Origin: Psychrobacter sp. DAB_AL43B
Lineage (GTDB): Bacteria > Pseudomonadota > Gammaproteobacteria > Pseudomonadales > Moraxellaceae
DNA length: 64,000 bases
Assembly (NCBI RefSeq): GCF_900168255.1
Contig: NZ_LT799838.1
Span: 2,294,001 to 2,358,000 of the forward strand
Direction: 5' to 3'
The notes beneath the pieces were generated by a model that worked only from the letters and a program-made list of their open reading frames with translations, made no database searches and was not told where the DNA came from. The position numbers and the translations under genes are program-made. Shown here piece after piece: positions 56,584-64,000 of the stretch. Positions within the stretch are counted from its first letter, which is position 1; every line of letters begins with the position of its first letter.

Positions 56584-57945
56584 CTATCTTATTTCTTCAA
56601 TTCTCTCTGATCTATCATATTCTGACCAAGTCGTGGCATTGATATCTTTTTCATCAAACACCACGACATGCTCTAGTATGGGTAAGAGGCCAATTTGTGA
56701 GCCAATTTCGTGATTATGATGACTGGCCACTAATGACAAGACGGTTTGACCATCAGCGAGTTGCAAACGATACAAATAATTGGCACCACGAAATACCCGC
56801 CCAACCACTAATGCGGTTTGTATACTCTCGTCATCATGGACGATATCATCAGGGCGTACCAGTACTTTAATCGGCGTACCATTAGGATAATCATACTCGC
56901 AATATAGCGGCTGCCCTGATTCATCATAGACTTCCATACGTCGATAAATATCCCCAAGTGCCGTTTCAACGTGACCTTCTTTGATAATGCCGTCTATCAT
57001 CGCCCCTTCGCCGACGAACTCAGCGACAAACGGACTGACCGGCTCATGATATAGCTCGCTTGGTGTCGCCCACTGTACCAGTTTGCCTTTATTCATCACC
57101 CCGACTTTATCCGCTAGCGCAAAAGCTTCGTTTTGATCATGAGTCACCAAAATAGCAGTGGTATTGGTACGTTTGAGAATATCACGGACGTTCATTGCCA
57201 GTGATTCGCGCAGGACCACATCCAAATTAGAAAAGGGTTCATCGAGTAGCAAGAGTTTGGGCTTAGGTGCCAATGCACGGGCCAATGCTACCCGCTGCTG
57301 CTGCCCACCGGATAGCTCATTTGGGCGCTTATCCGCATGTTCAGACAATTCAACAAGATCTAGCATCTCAGCGACACGCGCTTTTTTGTCGGCAGCAGAC
57401 CATTTATTCAAACCAAAAGCGATATTTTTTGCCACGCTTAAATGCCCAAACAGCGCATAGTCTTGAAACACCATACCCATGCCACGTTTGGCTGGGACTA
57501 CCGTAAATGAAGTACGCGCTGTCTGCTCCGTTAGACGCTGGCCATTTAAGCTGATTTTTCCGCCACGACTCTGCTCTAATCCGGCAATGGCTCTTAGCGC
57601 CGTGGTCTTCCCGCAACCGCTATAACCTAAAAAGCAGCCAATCTCACCTTGCTGTAAGTCTAACGATAACCCATTGACGATTATCGTATCGCCATAACCG
57701 ACAACCAAATCTTGTACACTAAAATAAGGCTGAATGGCTGCGGTCTCATTATATTGACTGGACGGGCTATCTGAATTGAGCGTCCCTTGTTGTAAGTCTC
57801 TATCCGCTAAAGCTTGCGACATTTGCGCCTTTGTTATGATGGTGACGGGTGACTTTTCCAAATGATGTTGTCGTGCGTTGCTCTGAGTCTTTACGGACTT
57901 AGAGTCTACTGGATTTATTGAATCGTTGATCAAGTCAGTATACAT
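56584..57945 (-). CDS. fbpC: Ferric iron ABC transporter ATPase (FbpC-like)
   Basis: 453 residues. After an N-terminal extension of about 72 polar residues, the ATPase shows Walker A GYSGCGKTTALRAIAG, the signature LSGGQQQRVALARALAP, Walker B LLLDEPFSNLD and the switch His in LVTHDQNEAFALAD. The C-terminal TOBE-like regulatory domain follows (VEFVGEGAMIDGII onward). It powers uptake with FbpB and FbpA, encoded upstream in the same direction. The extension is unusual for the family, and an internal start is possible. Confidence 0.9.
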   Translation of the reverse strand: MYTDLINDSINPVDSKSVKTQSNARQHHLEKSPVTIITKAQMSQALADRDLQQGTLNSDSPSSQYNETAAIQPYFSVQDLVVGYGDTIIVNGLSLDLQQGEIGCFLGYSGCGKTTALRAIAGLEQSRGGKISLNGQRLTEQTARTSFTVVPAKRGMGMVFQDYALFGHLSVAKNIAFGLNKWSAADKKARVAEMLDLVELSEHADKRPNELSGGQQQRVALARALAPKPKLLLLDEPFSNLDVVLRESLAMNVRDILKRTNTTAILVTHDQNEAFALADKVGVMNKGKLVQWATPSELYHEPVSPFVAEFVGEGAMIDGIIKEGHVETALGDIYRRMEVYDESGQPLYCEYDYPNGTPIKVLVRPDDIVHDDESIQTALVVGRVFRGANYLYRLQLADGQTVLSLVASHHNHEIGSQIGLLPILEHVVVFDEKDINATTWSEYDRSERIEEIR

Positions 57946-58075
57946 AAACGGTACCAGTGAGCTATTAGTGAATAAAACCCATAATTAAAACGCTAAAAAT
58001 AACGATGGACATCAATTATCTAACCATTAAAAACCAGCGGGCTATTTAAGAAATGCCGCTTTTAATAAAAACACC

Positions 58076-59752
58076 TTAACCTTGCTTGTCACTTTGACGC
58101 AGCAATATCCAAACAGGAATAAGACCTACCAGCACAATAAACAGACTTGGCAATGCTGCTCGTCCCCACATGCCTTCGCTGGTCATCTCAAACACGCGGA
58201 CGGCTAGCGTATCCCAGCCTTGCCGCCGTGTCATCAAAGTAATCGGCATCTCTTTCATCACTTCGACAAAGCCCATCAATAACCCAGTCAGTATCCCAGG
58301 GCTAAGAACTGGCAACATCACTTGCCGCCAACGCTGAAAAGGACTATCACTAAGCAATTTAGCGGCCGCTTCTTGATTCGCCGTCAAGCGCTGTAGTTGA
58401 CGGTCTACCGGCTGGAAGCTGACGGTCATAAAGCGTGTCGATAAAGCAAGGAGCATGACAATCACACTACCTGACAAAAACTGCGTGGAGGTAATACCAA
58501 AAGCAATCAGCTGATTATCAAGCCAAGCAATAGGAATAAAGATGCCGACTGCCAAGACTGTGCCCGGAACCACATAACCTAAATTGGCTAACGTAGTCAT
58601 TAGCTTGGTAGACTTATCAGGATACTGGCGCTTAACCCACGCAATAATAATCGCTAAAAAGGCGATAAATGCCGTGGTCATACTAGCAATCATGAGGCTA
58701 TTGGTCACAAAATCAATATAGCGCGCATCAAAATCTTGTTGAAAATTTAATGCGGTCCAATAAATCAGCTGTAAAAACGGTATCAAAAACGCGATTAAAA
58801 ATACCAACGTGCAGAGTAGTGTCATTGCCCACTTTGCCGGTTTACTGGCTTCAAAACGCTGATTACTCCCTTGAGTAACCGTATTGCCACGCTTTGCCTG
58901 CCAATACTGCTCAAACAAGACGACAATAAATATCACACCGATTAGCAAAGCTGCCAACTGGGCGGCGGTAGTCAAACTAAAAAAGCCAAACCATGCTTTA
59001 TAAATGGCAGTGGTAAAGGTATCGACATTAAACACTGAAACCGCGCCAAAGTCTGCTAACGTTTCCATAGTCGCCAGCAACAATCCGCCGATAACCCACG
59101 GCAACGCCTGCGGTAATGCCAGCCGAAAAAACACTCGACTACGACTCAGACCAAGCATCTGCCCTGCTTCAATCGCCCGTCGACCTTGCGATAAAAATGC
59201 TTGGCGTGCCAGCAAATAAACGTAGGGATAAAACGCCAACGATAATACCAAACCTGCGCCCCAAACATTACGCACCGATGGAATAGCAGTCGTAATTCCA
59301 AAATCCCTTAAGGCAGTTTGCAGTGGTCCACTAAAATCAACGATGCCGACTGTGACAAACGCCAGCACATAAGCTGGCATCGCCAGTGGTAACATCAATG
59401 CCCACGAAAAAAACCGCTGTCCAGGAAAGCGGTACATACTGGTGACCCAAGCCATTGCGGTGCCAATAGTGCCAGAAATTACCGTCACCATCATTAGTAG
59501 AATAGCGGTGTTTTTGAGGACTTGTGGCAGCACGTACTCACGCATGTGCGTCCAAATATCGGCTACTGGCTGCGTCCACGACAATAATACTATTAAAATC
59601 GGTACCAGCATAAACAACGAAATCAGTCCTAAGACTGATTTCGAGATGATACGTTTACGGACGGCATGGTCTTGGCTAATAGCCCTATTGTCACTATTAT
59701 CTTCGTTGACAGTATTGTCCTGATTAGCAGACGCTTCTGGCATTGTTATCAT
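58076..59752 (-). CDS. fbpB: Ferric iron ABC transporter permease (FbpB-like)
   Basis: 558 residues, with two fused permease halves of about six helices each. The EAA-type loops appear as EAGQMLGLSRSRVFFRLALPQALP in the first half and EAAAKLLSDSPFQRWRQVMLPVLSP in the second, the sites that contact the ATPase. A polar N-terminal tail of about 30 residues precedes the first helix. It lies 68 bp after fbpA and 130 bp before fbpC, fitting one operon. Confidence 0.93.
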   Translation of the reverse strand: MITMPEASANQDNTVNEDNSDNRAISQDHAVRKRIISKSVLGLISLFMLVPILIVLLSWTQPVADIWTHMREYVLPQVLKNTAILLMMVTVISGTIGTAMAWVTSMYRFPGQRFFSWALMLPLAMPAYVLAFVTVGIVDFSGPLQTALRDFGITTAIPSVRNVWGAGLVLSLAFYPYVYLLARQAFLSQGRRAIEAGQMLGLSRSRVFFRLALPQALPWVIGGLLLATMETLADFGAVSVFNVDTFTTAIYKAWFGFFSLTTAAQLAALLIGVIFIVVLFEQYWQAKRGNTVTQGSNQRFEASKPAKWAMTLLCTLVFLIAFLIPFLQLIYWTALNFQQDFDARYIDFVTNSLMIASMTTAFIAFLAIIIAWVKRQYPDKSTKLMTTLANLGYVVPGTVLAVGIFIPIAWLDNQLIAFGITSTQFLSGSVIVMLLALSTRFMTVSFQPVDRQLQRLTANQEAAAKLLSDSPFQRWRQVMLPVLSPGILTGLLMGFVEVMKEMPITLMTRRQGWDTLAVRVFEMTSEGMWGRAALPSLFIVLVGLIPVWILLRQSDKQG

Positions 59753-59820
59753 AGATTATTACCGTGTCATACGCATAATGACCCCATCAAATAACTGACC
59801 GCTAAATGACGGGTAGCCTT

Positions 59821-60945
59821 TTATTTATAACCTGCTTTATCCATCATTTGAATGGCTTGGGTTTGTCGTTCGCCAAATTTCTGTACACTGATATCGTCTT
59901 GTTTAAATGGACCCCATGATCTGAGCAGCTCTGACTCATCGATACCTACTTTTACCGGATATTCTTTATCAGAACTGGCGTAAATACCTTGCGCCTCATC
60001 AGATGACAACCATTCCATCAATTTAAGCGCGCCATCTGGGTTGTCTGAATTTGTCACTACACCGGCACCAGAAATGTTCACGTGCGTTCCTGTCGTACCT
60101 TGGTTTGCCCAAAATATCTTCACTGGGAAGTCAGGTTTTTCATCAAAGAGACGACCATAGTAATAGCTGTTGGCAACACCCACTTCACATTGACCTGCGG
60201 CGATAGCTTCTAGCATGCTGGTATCGTCACTGAACACATCGGTGGCTAAATTAGCAACCCAGCCGCGAATAACTGCTTCTGTTTTCTCTTCGCCCAAGTT
60301 TTCAATCATACTGGCAACCAGTGATTGATTATAAACTGCTTTCGAGGTACGTAGACACAGTTTGCCTTTCCATTTTGGATCAGCTAAATCTTCATAGGTG
60401 GACAACTGATCGGCTGTTACTTTACTCGGGTCATAAAAGATAGTGCGTGCACGTAGTGACAGACCAGTCCATTGACCTTTTGGATCACGATATTTAGCAG
60501 GCACATTTGCCTCTAAAACAGTCGACGCGACCGGTTGTAGTAACCCTTGTTCTGCTGCTTGCCATAAGTTACCAGCATCAACTGTTAACAGCATATCGGC
60601 TGGGGTATTTTTACCTTCAGCTTGCAGACGCGCCATAAGTGGACCGGTCTTATCAGTTACCAGCTCAATCTTGACACCCGTCTGTTCTGTATAGCGGTCT
60701 AACAAAGGTTTGATTAACTGCTCATTACGTGATGAATAGATCGTCACCGTTTGTCCAGCAGCAGTAGTAGCGCCATCATTAGCCGCCTTTTGCTCAGTGC
60801 TAGGCGCTGGCGTTTCAGCATCAACGCTCTCTTCTGGAGTAGATGAGTTACTACAGCCAGCAAGCCCTAACATGATGCCAAATACAGTAACCGGTAAAGT
60901 AAGCTTAGTAGAAGATAAAGTTGCACTGATAGCAGTTAATGACAT
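59821..60945 (-). CDS. fbpA: Ferric iron-binding protein (FbpA-like lipoprotein)
   Basis: 374 residues from ATG 60945, chosen because gggga lies at the right distance; ATG 60957 lies upstream of that site. The lipobox LAGC and the Ser/Pro/Glu-rich linker after it indicate a lipid-anchored form. Fold motifs of the FbpA/FutA family are present: VTIYSSRNEQLIKPLLD, GPLMARLQAEGKNTPADML and the Tyr pair in ANSYYYGRL that binds iron. First gene of the fbpABC unit, with a promoter overlapping a Fur-like box upstream. Confidence 0.93.
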   Translation of the reverse strand: MSLTAISATLSSTKLTLPVTVFGIMLGLAGCSNSSTPEESVDAETPAPSTEQKAANDGATTAAGQTVTIYSSRNEQLIKPLLDRYTEQTGVKIELVTDKTGPLMARLQAEGKNTPADMLLTVDAGNLWQAAEQGLLQPVASTVLEANVPAKYRDPKGQWTGLSLRARTIFYDPSKVTADQLSTYEDLADPKWKGKLCLRTSKAVYNQSLVASMIENLGEEKTEAVIRGWVANLATDVFSDDTSMLEAIAAGQCEVGVANSYYYGRLFDEKPDFPVKIFWANQGTTGTHVNISGAGVVTNSDNPDGALKLMEWLSSDEAQGIYASSDKEYPVKVGIDESELLRSWGPFKQDDISVQKFGERQTQAIQMMDKAGYK

Positions 60946-61042
60946 GGCTTTCCCCATAAGAGCGCGACGGATAAGTAGTATAAAACGACATTAAAAATCA
61001 TGGATTGGTAGGATTAATAAGACCTTAATGTCTGGAAACCAT

Positions 61043-61071
61043 ATACTAATGGAAATGAGATTAATTATCAA
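61043..61071 (-). promoter_or_regulatory. Sigma-70 promoter of the fbpABC operon
   Basis: On the minus strand, TTGATA (complement of 61066-61071) and TAGTAT (complement of 61043-61048) are separated by exactly 17 bp. The promoter lies about 100 bp before fbpA and overlaps the Fur-like box. Confidence 0.7.
61051..61069 (-). promoter_or_regulatory. Fur-box-like operator upstream of fbpA
   Basis: On the minus strand GATAATTAATCTCATTTCC matches 13 of 19 positions of the classical GATAATGATAATCATTATC box. It covers the -35/-10 spacer of the fbpA promoter, the expected place for iron repression. Confidence 0.6.
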
Positions 61072-61205
61072 TACATTTGTTTAACTCAGTCATTCAGCCA
61101 AATAATGACGTATTAATGCTATTTAACAAGCTATTTTTGAGCCCATTTCCACGCCTAATAATATTAATTCAGCCTTGATTTGGCATTGATTTTTTAACTA
61201 TTATT

Positions 61206-61982
61206 TTATAATAACCATTGCCCCAACATTACATTAACCGCCGCTTCCGTACGTAATATACGCGGGCCTATATGTACGGCTTGGCAACCTTGGGTGGCAA
61301 GTAACTCAATTTCATAATCAATCCAGCCACCTTCTGCACCGATAAATACCATACTTGGCAATATCGTTTTATTTGATAACTCAGACTCTGCAAGCAAAAC
61401 CTCATTTTTTTCAGGGGTTACTAAGGTTTGCTGTTGCAGATATTGTGAAAATGACAAAGCACCATAAGGGTGCGCGACGATGGCACGATTGGTGATCAGA
61501 TGTGCTAATTCGTCTTCGACAAAAGGTTTAAAGCGTTTTTGCAGACTAATACGCGGCGCGATAGTATCAACACCTTGTTGCAGTCCTTCTAATACAAACT
61601 CATCAAGACGACTAAGCATCGGGCTTTGCCAATAGCTCTTTTGGGTGCGATAGCTATTGATAAGAATAATATCGCGGACGCCAAGCGTGGTCATATCCAT
61701 AATAAGACGGCGCAATACTTTTGGGCGTGGCAATGCTAATACTACAGTGATATCTAGCTTAGGCGGTGGCTTTATAGCCAGCTGTACATTACGCAGCTGA
61801 ATACTTTCAGGCGTTATATGTTCAATGATAGCAGTGCCAAGATTGCCGCCAAGCTGTCCGATCTTTAAGGTATCACCCATTTTTGCTGCTAATACCTTAT
61901 TGATATGAGCAATTTGCGCTACTGAATTGATTTGGGCAGAGTCGTTTGAAAAATGAGCAGCCGGTAATAGAATACAGTTCAT
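61206..61982 (-). CDS. rsmE: 16S rRNA m3U1498 methyltransferase RsmE
   Basis: 258 residues. The N-terminal PUA-like part (HINKVLAAKMGDTLKIGQ) and the SPOUT catalytic domain with a C-terminal knot are visible: ALPRPKVLRRLIMDMTTLGV, VFIGAEGGWIDYEIELL and HIGPRILRTEAAVNVML. RsmE methylates U1498 in the small-subunit decoding region. It lies 32 bp after waaA on the same strand, across a 12-bp tandem repeat. Confidence 0.93.
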   Translation of the reverse strand: MNCILLPAAHFSNDSAQINSVAQIAHINKVLAAKMGDTLKIGQLGGNLGTAIIEHITPESIQLRNVQLAIKPPPKLDITVVLALPRPKVLRRLIMDMTTLGVRDIILINSYRTQKSYWQSPMLSRLDEFVLEGLQQGVDTIAPRISLQKRFKPFVEDELAHLITNRAIVAHPYGALSFSQYLQQQTLVTPEKNEVLLAESELSNKTILPSMVFIGAEGGWIDYEIELLATQGCQAVHIGPRILRTEAAVNVMLGQWLL

Positions 61983-61990
61983 AGCGTCTC

Positions 61991-62023
61991 TTAGTTTAAG
62001 TATTAGTTTAAGTATTAGTTTAA
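61991..62023. repeat. 12-bp tandem repeat at the 3' end of waaA
   Basis: ttagtttaagta occurs twice (61991-62002 and 62003-62014) and a third partial copy begins at 62015. It spans the waaA stop codon and most of the spacer to rsmE. Confidence 0.85.
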
Positions 62024-63604
62024 ATCTTGGCTTAAGGATTGGCTCAAAGTTTGCATCGAATGCTGCTCAATAATATCTTCAATCATCAATAACTGACGAC
62101 TTAATACTGCCTGTTGCTGCTCTGTCATCTGTGCGCCCGCTTGCCCTGCTTGTTTGGCTAATGGTGGATGGCTCAACCAGTGTTTTAGCTGTTGATAAAG
62201 AAGCGTCTCGTCATCTAAAGACTTTTTATCCAGCTCAGACTGATGCGGTTGCGCACTTTGCTCATCATCACTAATGGGACAATAAAACTCGTTCTTTGGT
62301 TGATATAACGCCCCTACGCTAGCCAATTTATCCACGACACTTTGACAAGATTGCGTATAATTACCCATCAATACTGGCGTTGCCACACTCGCCGGTTCAA
62401 CCGGATTATGTCCACCAATATCTACCAATGAGCCACCGACAAGCGCCACATTTGCCAGCGCAAACCAATGCATCAGCTCGCCCATACTATCTGCCAGATA
62501 AACTTGTGTTTGCGCTGTGATGGTCTCATTGATACTGCGCCGTGCCATTGCAAATCCTGACTTTTGTATAAGCTCTGCCACTTCATCGAAGCGTTCTGGA
62601 TGCCTAGGAACGATAATAAGTAGCGCATCTGTCAGTGTAGGGTTTGACAGTATTTGCTGCTGCCACGCCAATGCCACTTCTTCCTCACCGCTATGAGTGC
62701 TTGCTGCCACCCAAATCGGACGATTCATTATGCCTAAATCTGCGGCAATATTGCTCGTATGTGCTTGTATATTCGCACGCTCATTGTCTATATCGCCATC
62801 TATATCAGACACTTTATCCTTCAGTTTAGGCGTATTAATCACCCACTTCAGCGAGCCTGCCACACGGATTTGCGCACTATGCGCACCCAACTGTCGAAAG
62901 CGTTTGGCAGAGTCATTATCCTGCGCAATAATCAAGCTTAGGTTTTTCATCATACTGGCGCTCACCGCACCAATTTTTTGATAGCTTTTAAAAGAGGATG
63001 CTGACAGTCGCCCATTGACCAAGATACTTGGAATATGATGCTCAGACAATTTGGTCAAGATATTTGCCCATAGTTCTGTTTCCACAAACAAAGCGGCCAC
63101 AGGTTGCACATGAGCTAAAAACGTTTCAATCACAGCCGGACTGTCAACAGGCACATAACTATGGCTTAATCGACCTTGAGCAATGTCTTCGGCAAACCGA
63201 CTGGCTCCGCGGGCAAACCCTGTCTGCGTGGTATTGGTCAACCATATCTGATAACCACGAGCCAATAATGCATCTAATAATGGCGCGACTGTGTTGGTCT
63301 CACCTAAAGAGACGGCATGGCACCATATGACTTTTTTGCCATTGCCACTCACATCTGCTTTAGCATTTAGCGTATTCGCTGCCTCCTCTACAGGAGGTAA
63401 TGGATAACGCTTACCAAAACGCTGCTCAACTTCTTGTTGATAATTATCACGCTTGTGTGAGCGTCGCCATACCTGCAGGCGATATAACGGCTTTAGTAAG
63501 CCAATGCTCAGTTGATAATACACAGGTGGCTTATAAACTGTTCGGCTCTGCATGGGCTGAACGGTTTTGGTAGAATATTTTGCTGAGGTGTCAGAAGATG
63601 GCAT
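62015..63604 (-). CDS. waaA: Kdo transferase WaaA (KdtA)
   Basis: 529 residues, GT30 family; E. coli WaaA has about 425. Family segments are IWCHAVSLGETNTVAPLLDAL (near residue 95), VPVDSPAVIETFLAHVQP, FVETELWANIL, NGRLSASSFKSYQ, IWVAASTHSGEEE and the nucleotide-binding ALVGGSLVDIGGHNPVEPAS. It adds Kdo to lipid IVA from CMP-Kdo at the inner membrane. Extra length comes from a 40-residue N-terminus and Asp/Asn-rich and Glu/Asp/Ser-rich inserts. No ribosome binding site decides between ATG 63604 and 63553. Confidence 0.93.
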   Translation of the reverse strand: MPSSDTSAKYSTKTVQPMQSRTVYKPPVYYQLSIGLLKPLYRLQVWRRSHKRDNYQQEVEQRFGKRYPLPPVEEAANTLNAKADVSGNGKKVIWCHAVSLGETNTVAPLLDALLARGYQIWLTNTTQTGFARGASRFAEDIAQGRLSHSYVPVDSPAVIETFLAHVQPVAALFVETELWANILTKLSEHHIPSILVNGRLSASSFKSYQKIGAVSASMMKNLSLIIAQDNDSAKRFRQLGAHSAQIRVAGSLKWVINTPKLKDKVSDIDGDIDNERANIQAHTSNIAADLGIMNRPIWVAASTHSGEEEVALAWQQQILSNPTLTDALLIIVPRHPERFDEVAELIQKSGFAMARRSINETITAQTQVYLADSMGELMHWFALANVALVGGSLVDIGGHNPVEPASVATPVLMGNYTQSCQSVVDKLASVGALYQPKNEFYCPISDDEQSAQPHQSELDKKSLDDETLLYQQLKHWLSHPPLAKQAGQAGAQMTEQQQAVLSRQLLMIEDIIEQHSMQTLSQSLSQDLN

Positions 63605-63726
63605 GGAGAAACCCAGATTATTAATGGATCAGATAGTAGGATGCGCTCATGAAAAACGCGCCAATTCTACCTCAATTAAGCGCTTAACGATAAGCTTTTA
63701 AACGTAAAGTTTGAGACAGCGGTTTT

Positions 63727-64000
63727 TTAAACAAGAATGATGATGAGTAATGCGACAACGATAATCACTGCAAACAATATCTGATAGCGTTTAAGGCTAT
63801 GCTGCTCTTGCTTTTGCGTCGCCATTAACGCTTGTGCTTGCTGCCACTGATTTGCCAAACTGGCGGCTTCTGCATGACCGTTTTCTGCGGCTTGCGCGAG
63901 CCAATATTTGCCAATATTTATGTCTTGCGGCAGACCTACTCCTTGGTAATACATCTTACTCAATAGGCGCTGGGCGCGACTGTCGTTCTTGCTGGCTGCT
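63727..64000 (-). CDS. C-terminal part of a Sel1-repeat, tail-anchored protein (cut by window edge)
   Basis: The frame continues through the right window edge, so the N-terminus is missing. The visible 90 residues hold a Sel1-like repeat (AQRLLSKMYYQGVGLPQD followed by WLAQAAENGHAEAA), a Gln-rich helix (WQQAQALMATQKQEQ) and a C-terminal membrane helix (ILFAVIIVVALLIIILV) ending at the stop. Sel1 repeats form TPR-like scaffolds. A C-terminal anchor means the repeats probably face the cytoplasm. The function is unknown. Confidence 0.7.
   Translation of the reverse strand, partial: AASKNDSRAQRLLSKMYYQGVGLPQDINIGKYWLAQAAENGHAEAASLANQWQQAQALMATQKQEQHSLKRYQILFAVIIVVALLIIILV

Overview
The window is a stretch of ordinary chromosome from a gammaproteobacterium of the Moraxellaceae, most likely Psychrobacter. 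This rests on my recognition of the proteins and gene order, not on a search. The DNA is moderately AT-rich and the proteins are rich in Asn, Asp, Ser and Gln. Neighbourhoods typical of the Pseudomonas/Acinetobacter side of the class are present: murU-amgK divergent from lptD-surA, and pyrH-frr-uppS-cdsA-dxr-rseP-bamA-lpxD-fabZ-lpxA. I saw no prophage, insertion sequence, CRISPR array, integron or rRNA operon.

Layout. 1-3921 (minus): tamB (cut by the window edge) and an unusually long tamA. 4394-10874 (plus): an LplT-like major facilitator, coq7, a TPR-like periplasmic protein and a large lipoprotein alpha/beta hydrolase. 11344-14006 (plus): a cyanide-insensitive-type cytochrome bd oxidase with a 38-residue third subunit. 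14123-16077 (minus): murU-amgK cell-wall recycling genes, facing lptD-surA (16446-21139, plus). 21251-28275: a membrane-anchored EEP-family protein, asd, a SOUL-family protein, tgt and a Na+-dependent NSS transporter. 28583-39414 (minus): a long envelope and isoprenoid block (lpxA, fabZ, lpxD, bamA, rseP, dxr, cdsA, uppS), then frr-pyrH and rimO. 42202-45475 (plus): ntrB-ntrC, then tRNA-Leu(UAG). 45969-52236: a less familiar group with an unknown membrane-anchored protein, an atypical Ser/Thr kinase divergent from a DUF815-type ATPase, rnz, a small membrane protein, a glutathione transferase and a RarD-like permease. 52348-56519: gyrA and cmoM. 56584-60945 (minus): an fbpABC-type ferric iron importer behind a promoter that overlaps a Fur-box-like sequence. 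61206-64000 (minus): rsmE, waaA and the end of a Sel1-repeat protein.

The main theme is outer-membrane construction: lipid A acylation (LpxA, LpxD), Kdo transfer (WaaA), LPS insertion (LptD), porin chaperoning (SurA), beta-barrel insertion (BamA, TamA/TamB), envelope-stress proteolysis (RseP) and precursor supply (Dxr, UppS, CdsA, FabZ, MurU/AmgK). A second theme is short tandem DNA repeats. Inside genes (tamA, the kinase, rnz, the TPR-like gene) the units are 12 or 15 bp and keep the frame; between genes the units are 8, 12, 13-17 and 15 bp. Several conserved proteins (TamA, LptD, RimO, NtrC, RNase Z) carry low-complexity insertions.

I found no convincing new multi-gene system. The best leads are the atypical kinase/DUF815 pair, the expanded TamA and LptD, the unlabelled small ORFs, and a possible structured 3' UTR near 21.6-21.9 kb.
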